Source: Acidobacteriota bacterium (GTDB taxonomy: Bacteria; Acidobacteriota; Blastocatellia; Pyrinomonadales; Pyrinomonadaceae). From it: a DNA stretch of 64,000 bases. The translations under genes and the position numbers were made by a program. Shown here in pieces: positions 18,403 to 26,844 of the stretch. Where the stretch lies: positions 558,001 to 622,000 of the forward strand of contig JADKBM010000016.1 of the NCBI GenBank assembly GCA_016715115.1. The letters are read 5' to 3'. The notes beneath the pieces were generated by a model that saw only the letters and a list, made by a program, of their open reading frames with translations, made no database searches and had not been told where the DNA came from. The first letter of the stretch is position 1. Every line of letters starts with the position of its first letter.

Positions 18403-20090
18403 GAATCGCGCTCCTTGCTTTCTTTTTGCTCTGTTCCTCCGCGGTCGGCCTGGCGCAGCAGCAGAGCGATACGCCGTGCGTTTCGCCGGACGATATCGAG
18501 CGGATGATGATCAAGCTCGGTTCCACTCCCGGATCGGCGCTCGACAAGAAACTCAGAGGGCGCCTCGTCGACCTCAAAAAAGACACGATCAACCGGTTCT
18601 GGGACAAAGCCGCGCTTCGCGAGCGCGAGAACAATCTCACGCGAGGCGTTTTCGGAATTGAAAGCCGCCTCGAAACGCGGGAAAAAGCGATCGATAAGAA
18701 GCGCGACAAAAGCGAGGACGAGCTTTGCGATATATTCAGAACACGCGGCTGGCCGACGCTCAGCCTCGTCGGTGAACCGGGGACTTCGGCTCTCTTTTAC
18801 GTGCTCAAGAACTTCATTTCCTTCGGGACCCAAACGGCTCTTGTTCCGGTCATCTCGCTCGCCGTTTCGAAGGGCGAGGTCCCGCTGAACGAAGATTATG
18901 CCGCGTTTCTCGATCGCCTGCGTCTGCGGTCGGGGCTGAAACAGCTTTTCGGCACTCAAGCATCCGAAAAGAACGGGTTTCTGGTCCTTTCACCGATCCA
19001 GAGCGCCGAAAAGATCGACGGTTGGCGGGCGAAGTACAAAATGCCGCCGCTCAATCCGTATATGAAATTTCTTGAATCGACGTATCGTATGCCGTCGATC
19101 CGCGGACTCAATGTCGACCCGCCGACGCTCAGGAACAAGCCGAAACTGCTCGCCGAAACGCAGGAGTTGTCGAGGTCGTCGGTCGGAAACGAAGATACGA
19201 TACGGGTCGATTCGAACATCGTCGATCTCACCGTTCGGGTACTGAGCAAGGACTTTCGAACCAACGTCGGTTCGCTCGAGCGAAAGGACTTCAAAATCTT
19301 CGAGAATAACGTCGAGCAGGAGATCGCTTACTTTTCAAGATCCGCGACCGCGTTCGATCTCGTCTTGCTGCTCGACCTTTCGGGCTCGACCGCGTTGAAG
19401 CAGGATCTGATCCGAAAAAGTGCAAAGCGTTTCGTCGAAGCAGCACGACCGGACGACCGGATCGCGATCGTGACCTTCACAAACAAGATCGACGTCCTTT
19501 CCGAACTGACATCCGACCGCGAGGCGTTGATCAGGAAAACCGGGAAGATCGGCAGCACCGGCGGTTCATTTGTCTGGGATTCGCTTAAATTTGCGATCGA
19601 GAGGATGTTCGGCGACCGCGACCCGAAACGCCGGCGGGCGGTCGTGATGATGTCGGACGGCGCCGACAATGCGTTGCTCTATGTCACGAGATTCGCCTTC
19701 GGATCGCGGATAAGTTTCGCGGAACTGGTCGAAACGGTTCGCGCGAACGATGCCGCGGTCGTCCCGATCTACATCGATACCGAAGACAAGTCGCCGTGCG
19801 CGGTCAATTCCCCATTCAATTGCACGTTGTCCAAACGGGTTTACGAACAGGCGCGCGCGACGCTTTCGTTTCTCGCCGAAGAAAGCGGCGGGCAGCTTTA
19901 CTACGCGGCCAAGTTCGAAGATCTGAACGGCGTTTACGAACGGGTGCTCGATGATCTCAGCACGGGTTACGGCGTCGCATATCAACCGACCGACGACAAG
20001 CGCGACGGGAAATGGCGCGAGATCCGCGTCGAGGTCATTAATCGCCCCGATGTCGTCGCGCGCACACGGCGGGGCTATTACGCGAAATAG
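18399..20090 (+). CDS. Secreted VWFA-domain protein (acidobacterial VWFA-related type)
   Basis: A 563-residue exported protein with signal peptide (MRIALLAFFLLCSSAVGLAQ), a helical N-terminal half of unknown fold, and a C-terminal von Willebrand A domain. The MIDAS is complete: Asp326-x-Ser-x-Ser in LLDLSGST, with a later MMSDGADN. Just before it, SNIVDLTVRVLSKDFRTNVGSLERKDFKIFENNVEQEI is the lead-in strand set of the 'VWFA-related Acidobacterial domain' family. Overlaps kynU by 4 bp (ATGA), although no functional link to kynurenine is obvious. Likely periplasmic or surface adhesion/assembly role; unknown ligand. Confidence 0.88.
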   Translation: MRIALLAFFLLCSSAVGLAQQQSDTPCVSPDDIERMMIKLGSTPGSALDKKLRGRLVDLKKDTINRFWDKAALRERENNLTRGVFGIESRLETREKAIDKKRDKSEDELCDIFRTRGWPTLSLVGEPGTSALFYVLKNFISFGTQTALVPVISLAVSKGEVPLNEDYAAFLDRLRLRSGLKQLFGTQASEKNGFLVLSPIQSAEKIDGWRAKYKMPPLNPYMKFLESTYRMPSIRGLNVDPPTLRNKPKLLAETQELSRSSVGNEDTIRVDSNIVDLTVRVLSKDFRTNVGSLERKDFKIFENNVEQEIAYFSRSATAFDLVLLLDLSGSTALKQDLIRKSAKRFVEAARPDDRIAIVTFTNKIDVLSELTSDREALIRKTGKIGSTGGSFVWDSLKFAIERMFGDRDPKRRRAVVMMSDGADNALLYVTRFAFGSRISFAELVETVRANDAAVVPIYIDTEDKSPCAVNSPFNCTLSKRVYEQARATLSFLAEESGGQLYYAAKFEDLNGVYERVLDDLSTGYGVAYQPTDDKRDGKWREIRVEVINRPDVVARTRRGYYAK

Positions 20091-20101
20091 TCAAGAAAAA
20101 A

Positions 20102-20135
20102 GGCTCCGCAAGTTCGGCGGAGCCATAGATTTTTG
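20102..20135. terminator. Bidirectional terminator between convergent genes
   Basis: Stem GGCTCCGC/GCGGAGCC with an A-run on the left (AAAAAA before it) and ATTTTT on the right. It serves the VWFA gene on plus and the P-domain gene on minus. Confidence 0.8.
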
Positions 20136-20149
20136 AGGTTTCTTCCCGA

Positions 20150-21082
20150 TTAGAAACTGTTTGCCTGCAAAACCAGATCCGTGACGTCTTCGTTGAGAGA
20201 TATGACCCGATCCGAAAACTGGAATCGTCTGCTGAAGACGCTGATGACGTAATCGTTGCCGACGGGAAGATCGCTGAACTCAAAATGCCCGAACGAACTG
20301 CTTCGGGTCGACTCGATAGCGCCCGTACTGAGATTGAATATCCGAACCTCGGCGTTGCTTAGGCCGCGGCCTTCCGGCGTCAGCAGTCTGCCGTTGACAG
20401 TTGCATTCGCAGCGGTCGGAACGATGTAGTCGATGTCGAGGCGGGCGACCGAAAGCGTTCCGGTATCACCCGTTGCATTATCGGACATCACCAGCGTCCA
20501 AGTGCCGTTCGTCAGTTCTGCGGATTCCGGCCGAAGCGGTTTTTCCTTTTTTACGCCGAAGAGCGAGTCGGCAAAGGGCACGCCAGGATAACCGAAGGTC
20601 GTGTTGATGCTCGTCGCGGTATTGACGTTGATGTTTGTCGTTCTGTAGGTTCCCGACGGGACCACGAAAGTGTCGCCGCCGCCGCCGGCTCCCGTCCAGA
20701 GCGTCGTTGCCCCGGTGTCCGCCAGCGTATAAGGCCCGGTCAGGTTCGAACTGTCTCCTGCCCCCCCCGGCGACGCCGTATCGCCGATGTCGTAGAACAA
20801 CCTATGAACCTCAGCGTCCGGCGATGTCAGAGTTGTCCGCAGATCGCCGACCCAGGTATGAGTGACCGAAAAGGTCAGCGTCATCGTGACGAAATTCACG
20901 GTCGCACCCGCCGGGATCCCGGTGACGGTGTACGTCCGCGTAATGCCGGTCGCGTTGTTGTCCGGAATGGCGACGGGCATCGTCTGATTCGGATTGAAAC
21001 TCAAGGTCGTCGCATTCAATTGCGCCGCGTTACCAAGAACGACCACCGCCATAATACACAATGTCAAGATTTGTCTGATCAT
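20150..21082 (-). CDS. Secreted P-domain protein with carboxypeptidase-regulatory-like domain
   Basis: A 310-residue exported protein. The signal peptide is MIRQILTLCIMAVVVLGNAAQLNA. The first domain (about 28-215) resembles the proprotein convertase P domain (VNFVTMTLTFSVTHTWVGDLRTTLTSP ... NGTWTLVMSDNATGDTGTLS), strikingly like residues 50-225 of the 12846-14612 protein. It is followed by a carboxypeptidase-regulatory/transthyretin-like module (NGRLLTPEGRGLSNAEVRIFNLSTG ... GHFEFSDLPVGNDYVISV). A GGGAGTAAGAAG ribosome site fits ATG 21082 rather than the codon 8 residues upstream. Probable surface or outer-membrane-associated protein of unknown role. Confidence 0.83.
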   Translation of the reverse strand: MIRQILTLCIMAVVVLGNAAQLNATTLSFNPNQTMPVAIPDNNATGITRTYTVTGIPAGATVNFVTMTLTFSVTHTWVGDLRTTLTSPDAEVHRLFYDIGDTASPGGAGDSSNLTGPYTLADTGATTLWTGAGGGGDTFVVPSGTYRTTNINVNTATSINTTFGYPGVPFADSLFGVKKEKPLRPESAELTNGTWTLVMSDNATGDTGTLSVARLDIDYIVPTAANATVNGRLLTPEGRGLSNAEVRIFNLSTGAIESTRSSSFGHFEFSDLPVGNDYVISVFSRRFQFSDRVISLNEDVTDLVLQANSF

Positions 21083-21127
21083 ACTTCTTACTCCCAAATC
21101 GCCCAAAAAAGACCTCGTCTAAAGGCC

Positions 21128-22324
21128 ATGTCCAAACACCAGAGAATGATGAAACTAGAGGGTCCTATCTTAGCACAGCGCTCAGATCGATTGCCACCCA
21201 ACTCATTCACCACGTCGCTTTTTGTGGACACGACAACAGTTCCCGCACGACAAGCCCGGCGGAAACCAAGGGTGTCCGAATTCATCGACGGCGATGTGCC
21301 CGAAAGACAAGAAACAGTTGGACCCGCGCGTCAGGATGAAATTTTTCACGCTTGCGGTTATTCTGACCGTGCGTTAAACAATGATTCTCGGCATTTGGTG
21401 CGAAATAGACTTATCGAAAGGTTTACGGAACAAGCTGATTCGCCGTCGTGGGAATCGACCGCGCGGTCGATTTGCGTTCGGCACAGGTTCGACGGTCCGC
21501 TTCAACGCGTGGCGAGCAGCGATCACGTGGTTTTTCGCGCCGGCACGAATCTGATCGTCAAGATCTACCGCCCGAATCGCAATTGTTTCGAACGCGAGCT
21601 TCGCGCGATCCGGCTTGTTGCCGGGACGACGTCGATCAAGATTCCGGAGATAATCGCTGAGGGCCGGATCGAGGGTCTCGATTACGCGGTTTTGACCGAG
21701 ATCGCCGGCCGATCGCTGACGCGTGCAGAATGGCTGACGATTCCCAAGCGTGAACAGATAGATTTCGTCGTCGAACTCGCCGCCGGCTTCAGGGAACTTC
21801 ACGCCCTCGCCACCGATGGCTTCGAATTCGACTGGGACAGGTTCGTCGAGGACCGGGCCGCGACCCTGATTGAACGCCAGACCTCCAACGGCGTCAATGC
21901 GAAGGTTCTCAGCGCGCTTCCGAGATTTCTTGAAGAGAGTCTGCCACTCATCCCCCGTCAATGCGCGAACACGTTTCTGCACTCGGATGTGCATTTTGGA
22001 AATCTGAAGTTCAATCAAAGCGGACCGTTGCAGATCTCCGGACTGTTCGATTTCGCCGATTCGCGATGCGGCTTTCACGAATACGAATTCTTGGCCGTAG
22101 GCGTACTGATGATTCAAGGCCAGGGCCAACTTCAACGTGAGTTTTTCCGCGCATACGGTTATTCTGACAGTACGCTCGACGAAGAGTTTCGCCGCCGACT
22201 AATGATGCTAACCATGCTATATGAAACCGCCGATTTGCGGCGATACGCACTACGGCTTTCCCCGGAAGCAACGGAATGGGAGTTGGAGAGGCTTGAGCGG
22301 GGCATTTGGAGTTTCTGCGATTAG
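21128..22324 (+). CDS. Aminoglycoside phosphotransferase-like (APH) kinase
   Basis: Protein-kinase-like phosphotransferase. The catalytic loop NTFLHSDVHFGNLKF has the His-x-Asp and Asn of the Brenner motif. The metal-binding DFADSRCG takes the place of DFG, and VVFRAGTNLIVKIYRP is the glycine-loop/ATP-lysine strand. APH-fold proteins phosphorylate aminoglycosides, choline, homoserine or other small molecules; the substrate is not predictable. The start is uncertain: similarity begins only near 21420. ATG 21128 is the first in-frame ATG clear of the divergent gene, and the first about 95 residues look non-conserved, so the true protein may be shorter. Confidence 0.75.
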   Translation: MSKHQRMMKLEGPILAQRSDRLPPNSFTTSLFVDTTTVPARQARRKPRVSEFIDGDVPERQETVGPARQDEIFHACGYSDRALNNDSRHLVRNRLIERFTEQADSPSWESTARSICVRHRFDGPLQRVASSDHVVFRAGTNLIVKIYRPNRNCFERELRAIRLVAGTTSIKIPEIIAEGRIEGLDYAVLTEIAGRSLTRAEWLTIPKREQIDFVVELAAGFRELHALATDGFEFDWDRFVEDRAATLIERQTSNGVNAKVLSALPRFLEESLPLIPRQCANTFLHSDVHFGNLKFNQSGPLQISGLFDFADSRCGFHEYEFLAVGVLMIQGQGQLQREFFRAYGYSDSTLDEEFRRRLMMLTMLYETADLRRYALRLSPEATEWELERLERGIWSFCD

Positions 22325-22361
22325 GTTGGCGTTGCGACGACAACCTTTTGTATCGAAAGTT

Positions 22362-23693
22362 ATGTCAAACGAAAAGGTAATCATCATCGGTGCCGGATTG
22401 TCCGGTTCCCTGTTGGCGATCTATCTCGCGAAACGCGGGATCGGGGTCGATGTTTACGAGGCGCGCGGCGATATGCGGCGCGAGACGGTCGCCGCCGGGC
22501 GGTCGATCAATCTCGCTCTTTCGAATCGCGGGATCCGTGCTCTGAGCGAGGTCGGGCTCGACGCGTATATGCTTGCGGAAGCGGTTCCGATGTACGGGCG
22601 GATGATCCACGGACTCGATGGCTCGACAAAGCTGCTGCCCTATTCCGGGCGTGCCGGCGAGTTCATCAATTCCGTCTCGCGAAGCGGATTGAACGCCGCC
22701 CTCATCGACGAGGCCGAAAAGTATCCGGGCGTGCGCTTTCATTTCAACGAACGCTGCGTCGCCTTCGATTGCCGGACCGGCGAGGCGCGGCTCGAAAACG
22801 GATTGCCCCTCAAGGCCGATACGACGATCGGAACCGACGGCGCCGGTTCGGTTATCCGCAACGCGATGTTCCGCGATGTCGAGCGCTTCGATTTCTCGAT
22901 CAATTGGCTCGAACACGGATACAAGGAACTTCACATTCCCGCGAGTGAAGACGGCGGCTTCCGGCTTGAGAAGAACGCGCTCCATATTTGGGCGCGCGGC
23001 TCGTTTATGATGATCGCGCTGCCGAATTTTGACGGCAGTTTTACGGTCACGATGTTTCTCGCGCACAAGGGCGAGAATGGTTTTGAGCGACTCGTCGACC
23101 GCGAATCGCTGATGTCGTTCTTCGAGAGGAATTTCGCCGATTCGATCCCTCTGATGCCGACGCTCGTCGGCGACTTCTTCACGAATCCGGTCGGCAATCT
23201 CGGCACCGTCAAATGTCATCCGTGGAACGTCGGCGGGAGTTCACTTCTGATCGGCGACGCGGCGCACGCCGTCGTACCGTTCTACGGTCAGGGAATGAAC
23301 GCCTCTTTCGAAGACTGCCGGGTACTTAACGAATTGGTCGGAACACACGGAACGGACTGGGCGACGGTCTTTGACGATTTCGTTCGCGTGCGCAAACCGA
23401 ACGCCGATGCGATCGCGGAAATGGCGGAAGAGAACTTCTACGAGATGCGCGATTCGGTCGCCGATCCGGTCTTTCAACGCAAGCGCGAGCTCGAAACCAG
23501 GCTCGAACACGAGTTTCCGGAGTATTTTTCGAAATACTCGATGGTCACGTTCCGCGACGATCTGCCGTATTCTTTCGCAAAGCAAAAAGGCAACGCGCAG
23601 GACCGGTTTTTGATGGAACTTTGCGCCGGAATCGACAATGTTGACGAACTCGACCTTAAGGACGTCTTCGCTCGGGTGAACGATTGCCGATGA
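22362..23693 (+). CDS. kmo: Kynurenine 3-monooxygenase
   Basis: FAD-dependent hydroxylase, 443 residues, converting L-kynurenine to 3-hydroxykynurenine with NADPH and O2. The N-terminal dinucleotide fold is IIIGAGLSGSLLAIYL (Gly10-Gly15). AAGRSINLALSNRG is a Kmo-specific segment. The second FAD contact, LLIGDAAHAVVPFYGQGMN, spans about 296-312. Eukaryotic Kmo has a C-terminal membrane anchor; this bacterial form ends after a short helical tail with no clear transmembrane segment. ATG 22362 starts the FAD fold directly; longer in-frame sequence overlaps the APH gene. Overlaps the next start by 4 bp. Confidence 0.95.
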   Translation: MSNEKVIIIGAGLSGSLLAIYLAKRGIGVDVYEARGDMRRETVAAGRSINLALSNRGIRALSEVGLDAYMLAEAVPMYGRMIHGLDGSTKLLPYSGRAGEFINSVSRSGLNAALIDEAEKYPGVRFHFNERCVAFDCRTGEARLENGLPLKADTTIGTDGAGSVIRNAMFRDVERFDFSINWLEHGYKELHIPASEDGGFRLEKNALHIWARGSFMMIALPNFDGSFTVTMFLAHKGENGFERLVDRESLMSFFERNFADSIPLMPTLVGDFFTNPVGNLGTVKCHPWNVGGSSLLIGDAAHAVVPFYGQGMNASFEDCRVLNELVGTHGTDWATVFDDFVRVRKPNADAIAEMAEENFYEMRDSVADPVFQRKRELETRLEHEFPEYFSKYSMVTFRDDLPYSFAKQKGNAQDRFLMELCAGIDNVDELDLKDVFARVNDCR

Positions 23694-24505
23694 AGATCAC
23701 ATTTGCAGGCAACGAGTTCGACGCTTCGGATCCGATCTCGATCGCGATCCCGATGGAGTTCGCCGGCGGGCAACCGAATGCGTTCGGCGTCGATCGGGCC
23801 ACCTCGCAAGCGTGCGAATCGGGTCCTCTCGTCGGCGACACGCGCCGCGGCGGAAGCTGTAATTTTGAAAAAGTTACGATGATTCCGCACTGCAACGGCA
23901 CGCACACCGAATGCGTCGGGCACGTTACGAGTGAGAGGATCGCCGTTATCGACTGCCTTCGCGACGTCTTTTCGATCGCGGCGCTGATCTCGATCGCCGC
24001 CGAACCCGCAGGCGATACCGGCGAGAAATACGTTGTCCCCATCGCGGCGGACGATCTGTTGATCACGGAACGTGCGCTTCGAGCCGCACTTGCCGCGATC
24101 AGCTCTCAGCTATCAACTATTTCGAATGTCGGATCAATGATAATCAGAACATTGCCAAATCCGGCGTCGAAAAAAACGACAACTTATCTCGAAACGGTGC
24201 CGCCGTATTTCACGACCGAGGCAATGGAATTCATCGCCGCATCCGGTTTTCGGCATTTGCTCGTCGATCTGCCGTCGATCGACCGTATTTACGACGACGG
24301 CAAACTCGCGAATCACAGGATCTTCTGGAACATCGAGCCAGGAAGTTTTGACGCCAACGAAAAAACGCGCGTCGGAAATACGGTCACGGAGCTAATCTTC
24401 GTCCCGGACGATATCGCCGACGGCGTCTATCTTTTGAATCTGCAGATAGCGCCGTTTGCGGCGGATGCCGCACCGTCGCGACCGGTACTGTTTCGGAATT
24501 TGTGA
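23690..24505 (+). CDS. Cyclase-family metal hydrolase, candidate kynurenine formamidase
   Basis: A 271-residue cyclase-family (PF04199-like) hydrolase. The metal-binding signature is HCNGTHTE at residues 67-74, preceded by SCNFEKVTMIP. This is the fold of bacterial KynB, which hydrolyses N-formylkynurenine to kynurenine. It begins inside the kmo stop (ATGA), so translation is coupled and the pathway step is the one just before Kmo; that context is the main reason for the formamidase call. It is longer than typical KynB (about 210 residues) and lacks the exact HxGTHxD wording, so another cyclic-amide or ester hydrolase is possible. Residues about 137-147 (ISSQLSTIS) stem from a CAGCTCTCAGCTATCAACT repeat word. 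Confidence 0.72.
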   Translation: MKITFAGNEFDASDPISIAIPMEFAGGQPNAFGVDRATSQACESGPLVGDTRRGGSCNFEKVTMIPHCNGTHTECVGHVTSERIAVIDCLRDVFSIAALISIAAEPAGDTGEKYVVPIAADDLLITERALRAALAAISSQLSTISNVGSMIIRTLPNPASKKTTTYLETVPPYFTTEAMEFIAASGFRHLLVDLPSIDRIYDDGKLANHRIFWNIEPGSFDANEKTRVGNTVTELIFVPDDIADGVYLLNLQIAPFAADAAPSRPVLFRNL

Positions 24506-24597
24506 TTTGGGATTTGGGATTTGGGATTTGGGATTGGGATTTTCCGCGATCGCAAATCGCAATTCCCAAATCCCCAATCCCAATTCCGAAATCAAGA
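24506..24597. repeat. Inverted GATTTGGG tract between convergent genes
   Basis: Four GATTTGGG words directly follow the cyclase stop (which is the TGA of TGATTTGGG), then TTTCCGCGATCGC, then the reverse-complement words AATTCCCAAATCCCC and AATCCCAATTCC up to the opposing gene's stop. The arms could pair over about 35 bp. Confidence 0.9.
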
Positions 24598-24894
24598 TCA
24601 CCAGTTCACCTGACCTTCTTTCGAAGTGTCGATCTGCGCGAGTTCGACGCCTTCGTTGAAGAGGAATATCTTCAGATTATCGAACAGAAAATCGTGCGAG
24701 TCCGGGCTCGAAACATCGATCCCGAAATGATTGATCAGTTGGTTCTGCTTCTGCAGCCATTCCTTCCAGCACGATTGGCAAATCTCGTTATAAACCCGAG
24801 CGCCGAGTTCGTTCGGCAATGGCGCAAACTGCATCTGCTCGCCTTTGCGGCCGCACCGCATACATTTGAAACTGTCGTTTGAAAAAATACCCAT
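24598..24894 (-). CDS. YggX-like Fe(2+)-trafficking/oxidative protection protein with zinc ribbon
   Basis: A 98-residue protein. Residues about 25-80 (PLPNELGARVYNEICQSCWKEWLQKQNQLINHFG ... FL) follow the YggX pattern of E. coli, where PYPGELG, W-x-x-W-L and LINEYRLN are conserved. Unlike classic YggX, it carries two cysteine pairs, Cys11-Cys14 and Cys39-Cys42, which would form a zinc ribbon; the single conserved YggX cysteine is in the first pair. YggX protects Fe-S clusters and moves iron. It sits beside a peroxiredoxin gene in the same orientation, which fits an oxidative-stress role. Length and motif fit are good; function inferred. Confidence 0.78.
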   Translation of the reverse strand: MGIFSNDSFKCMRCGRKGEQMQFAPLPNELGARVYNEICQSCWKEWLQKQNQLINHFGIDVSSPDSHDFLFDNLKIFLFNEGVELAQIDTSKEGQVNW

Positions 24895-24950
24895 AATTCG
24901 ATTTTGGATTTTAGATTTTGGAGTGATTCGTCGGCGTATCCGAATTCCGA
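24895..24950. repeat. Border tract upstream of YggX-like gene
   Basis: On the plus strand CGATTTTGGATTTTAGATTTTGG; on the coding (minus) strand this reads CCAAAATCTAAAATCCAAAATCG just before the start codon. It keeps the polarity seen at other gene starts in the window. Confidence 0.65.
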
Positions 24951-24953
24951 TTT

Positions 24954-25403
24954 CTAACCCGCTTTCCTTATCGCTTCCAACACGTCTTCGTCCTTGGGCC
25001 TGAACAGACTCAGGCTTTCGACCTTGTGGTATGCGATATTGCCCTGTTTATCGATCACGACAACGCCGCGCGCCGACTTTCCCGGAAGCCACGATTTCAT
25101 TTCGTAATCGCGGACAACGTCGCCTTTGTCGTCCGACAAAAGCTTCAACGTCAGATTATACTTGTCGGCGAACGTTTTATGCGAACCCACAGAGTCGGTC
25201 GAGATCCCGACGACCTCGGCACCGGTCTCCTGATAATGCGACCAATTGTCGCGCACCGAGCACAATTGAGCCGTGCAAACGGGCGTGTCATCTCCCGGAT
25301 AGAAGAGCAGTACGACGGTTTTGCCGGATTGATCGTGCAGACTCCACTTCTCGCCGTTGAGGTCCGTCAGGATAAAATCAGGTGCTTTGTCTCCAACTTT
25401 CAT
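24954..25403 (-). CDS. bcp: Peroxiredoxin, BCP/PrxQ type
   Basis: Thiol peroxidase of 149 residues reducing hydroperoxides in the cytoplasm. Peroxidatic Cys43 and resolving Cys48 lie five residues apart in TPVCTAQLC, the atypical 2-Cys PrxQ/BCP arrangement. The N-terminal KVGDKAPDFILTDLNGEKWSL and LLFYPGDDTP are standard. The open frame extends 38 residues upstream (to 25517), but that part is non-conserved; Met at 25403 with the MKVGDKAPDF start is the family start. No signal peptide on the short form. Likely co-regulated with the YggX-like gene downstream. Confidence 0.92.
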   Translation of the reverse strand: MKVGDKAPDFILTDLNGEKWSLHDQSGKTVVLLFYPGDDTPVCTAQLCSVRDNWSHYQETGAEVVGISTDSVGSHKTFADKYNLTLKLLSDDKGDVVRDYEMKSWLPGKSARGVVVIDKQGNIAYHKVESLSLFRPKDEDVLEAIRKAG

Positions 25404-25533
25404 ATTCTTTAATTCTTCGCACGAAACGCACGGAAAACACAAATCCGGACGATGCCGAAAGAACAGAATTGCCGTTCGATTCGAAAGTCCGGAGACCCTG
25501 ATCTCAGGCCATTTCAATTCTGGCCGCGAGGTT

Positions 25534-25796
25534 CCTGTCGGAGAAACCGATTCAGTGTGCGGAGCACACGCACGTCCGATAGCACCACGTGAACGGAGCG
25601 AAACGTGGTGTCCGCGCGATTAACTCAAGCGAGCGTGTGTACCACGCGGACCCATTGCATCCGCTAGAGTTACGCGTGTTACACACGCTTTGGAAGTCGG
25701 TGCGACGGGCCACCACGTTCCGCTTCGCTCCACGTGGTGCTATCGCAAGCTCGCGTGCTCCGCACGCTTGAAGAAGTTGATTCAGTTTCCGACAGG
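25534..25796. mobile_element. MITE-like element: 263-bp near-palindrome
   Basis: Long inverted repeat. Outer ends CCTGTCGGA / TCCGACAGG (25534 and 25796) are complementary. The arms (about 25555-25610 and 25711-25767) carry the shared sequence GCGGAGCACRCG, GATAGCACCACGTG and GAACGTGGTG. No open frame of recognisable transposase lies between them. It sits in the 415-bp gap between the peroxiredoxin start and the radical SAM stop. The structure suggests a non-autonomous element or a large RNA hairpin; no clear target duplication was seen. Confidence 0.7.
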
Positions 25797-25818
25797 CTCC
25801 CGAATCCGTAATTCCCCC

Positions 25819-26844
25819 TCAATCAGCGCCAAAATCCCGAATATCCTTGAACGGCTCGTCCTTGTCCGTGAAATCGGGCCGGTAATAATGGCTCGCCGAC
25901 TCGTATTCCTGCATAAAGCCCTCCTCGACACCCAGTTCGTCGAGCAACGAAACGGCCGAGAGCCATTCGCCTTCGGAGATCCGTCGCGAAAGCAGAATGT
26001 ATCGTTCGTCGGTCGCCGCCTTGTTGGTCGCGTAATACTGCGCCATCAGCGAAATCGCGACGCTCGGCGACAACTCATCGCGGATCCAGCGAAGGTTTTC
26101 CTCGATCCCGGCGATGTCGTTCGGGAGCACCAGGAGCCTTATCACAAGCCCGCGTTTCAGCAATCCGTCGTCGCCGTAATCAAGATCGGCGCCCGTCTGC
26201 CGAAACATCTCGGCGATTGCCCCACGTGCATGCGCCGCGTAATCGCGGACTTTCGAAAACTGAAATCCCGCGTCCGAATCGGCGTATTTCAGATCCGGCA
26301 GATAGATGTCGACGACGTCCTCAAGCAATCTTAGAACTTCGACCGAATCGTAAGCATTCGTGTTGTAAACGATCGGCAGCCGAAGACCGTTCTCGGCTGC
26401 GATCAGGACCGCCCGCGCCATTTGCGGCGCAAAATGGGTCGGGGAGACGAACCCGATGTTGTGGCAGCCGCGATCCTGAAGCTCGAGCATCATTCGGGCA
26501 AGACGCTCATGCGTCACCTCGTTCCGCTTTTGCTCCTTCCAGGTTTGAGAGATCTGATAGTTTTGGCAGTAAACGCAGCGAAGGTTGCAGTTCCCGAAAA
26601 AGATGTTGCCCGCGCCGCGCGTGCCGGACAGGACGGGTTCCTCGCCGAAATGCGCGGTGTAGCTCGAAACAATCGGCAGCCTGCCCGAATAACAAGCGGC
26701 TATCTCGTCGTTCAGACGATTGTTTCCGCAGTCTTTCGGGCAAACGATGCAGCGTTCGAGAAGTTTTTCGAGACGCTCAACTCTTTTTTCGAGTTCGCCG
26801 CTTCGCCACAATTTCAGAAACCGCGGCTCCGGTTGTCGTTCCAT
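25819..26844 (-). CDS. Radical SAM protein, PflX-like (COG1313)
   Basis: A 341-residue radical SAM enzyme. The cluster motif is Cys86, Cys90, Cys93 (GNCNLRCVYCQNYQ). Before it lies a second cysteine set, Cys32, Cys35, Cys39 and Cys51 (CIVCPKDC...C), typical of the PflX/COG1313 branch. These are annotated as putative pyruvate formate-lyase activating enzymes, but many genomes with them have no cognate lyase, and the substrate is unknown. The 5' end overlaps the DUF2721 gene by 68 bp, so the two are co-transcribed; the real start could be slightly later. Confidence 0.87.
   Translation of the reverse strand: MERQPEPRFLKLWRSGELEKRVERLEKLLERCIVCPKDCGNNRLNDEIAACYSGRLPIVSSYTAHFGEEPVLSGTRGAGNIFFGNCNLRCVYCQNYQISQTWKEQKRNEVTHERLARMMLELQDRGCHNIGFVSPTHFAPQMARAVLIAAENGLRLPIVYNTNAYDSVEVLRLLEDVVDIYLPDLKYADSDAGFQFSKVRDYAAHARGAIAEMFRQTGADLDYGDDGLLKRGLVIRLLVLPNDIAGIEENLRWIRDELSPSVAISLMAQYYATNKAATDERYILLSRRISEGEWLSAVSLLDELGVEEGFMQEYESASHYYRPDFTDKDEPFKDIRDFGAD

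Noticed and set aside
20804..21127. Upstream part of the APH gene frame
   Set aside because: It overlaps the divergent P-domain gene on the other strand and shows no kinase similarity.
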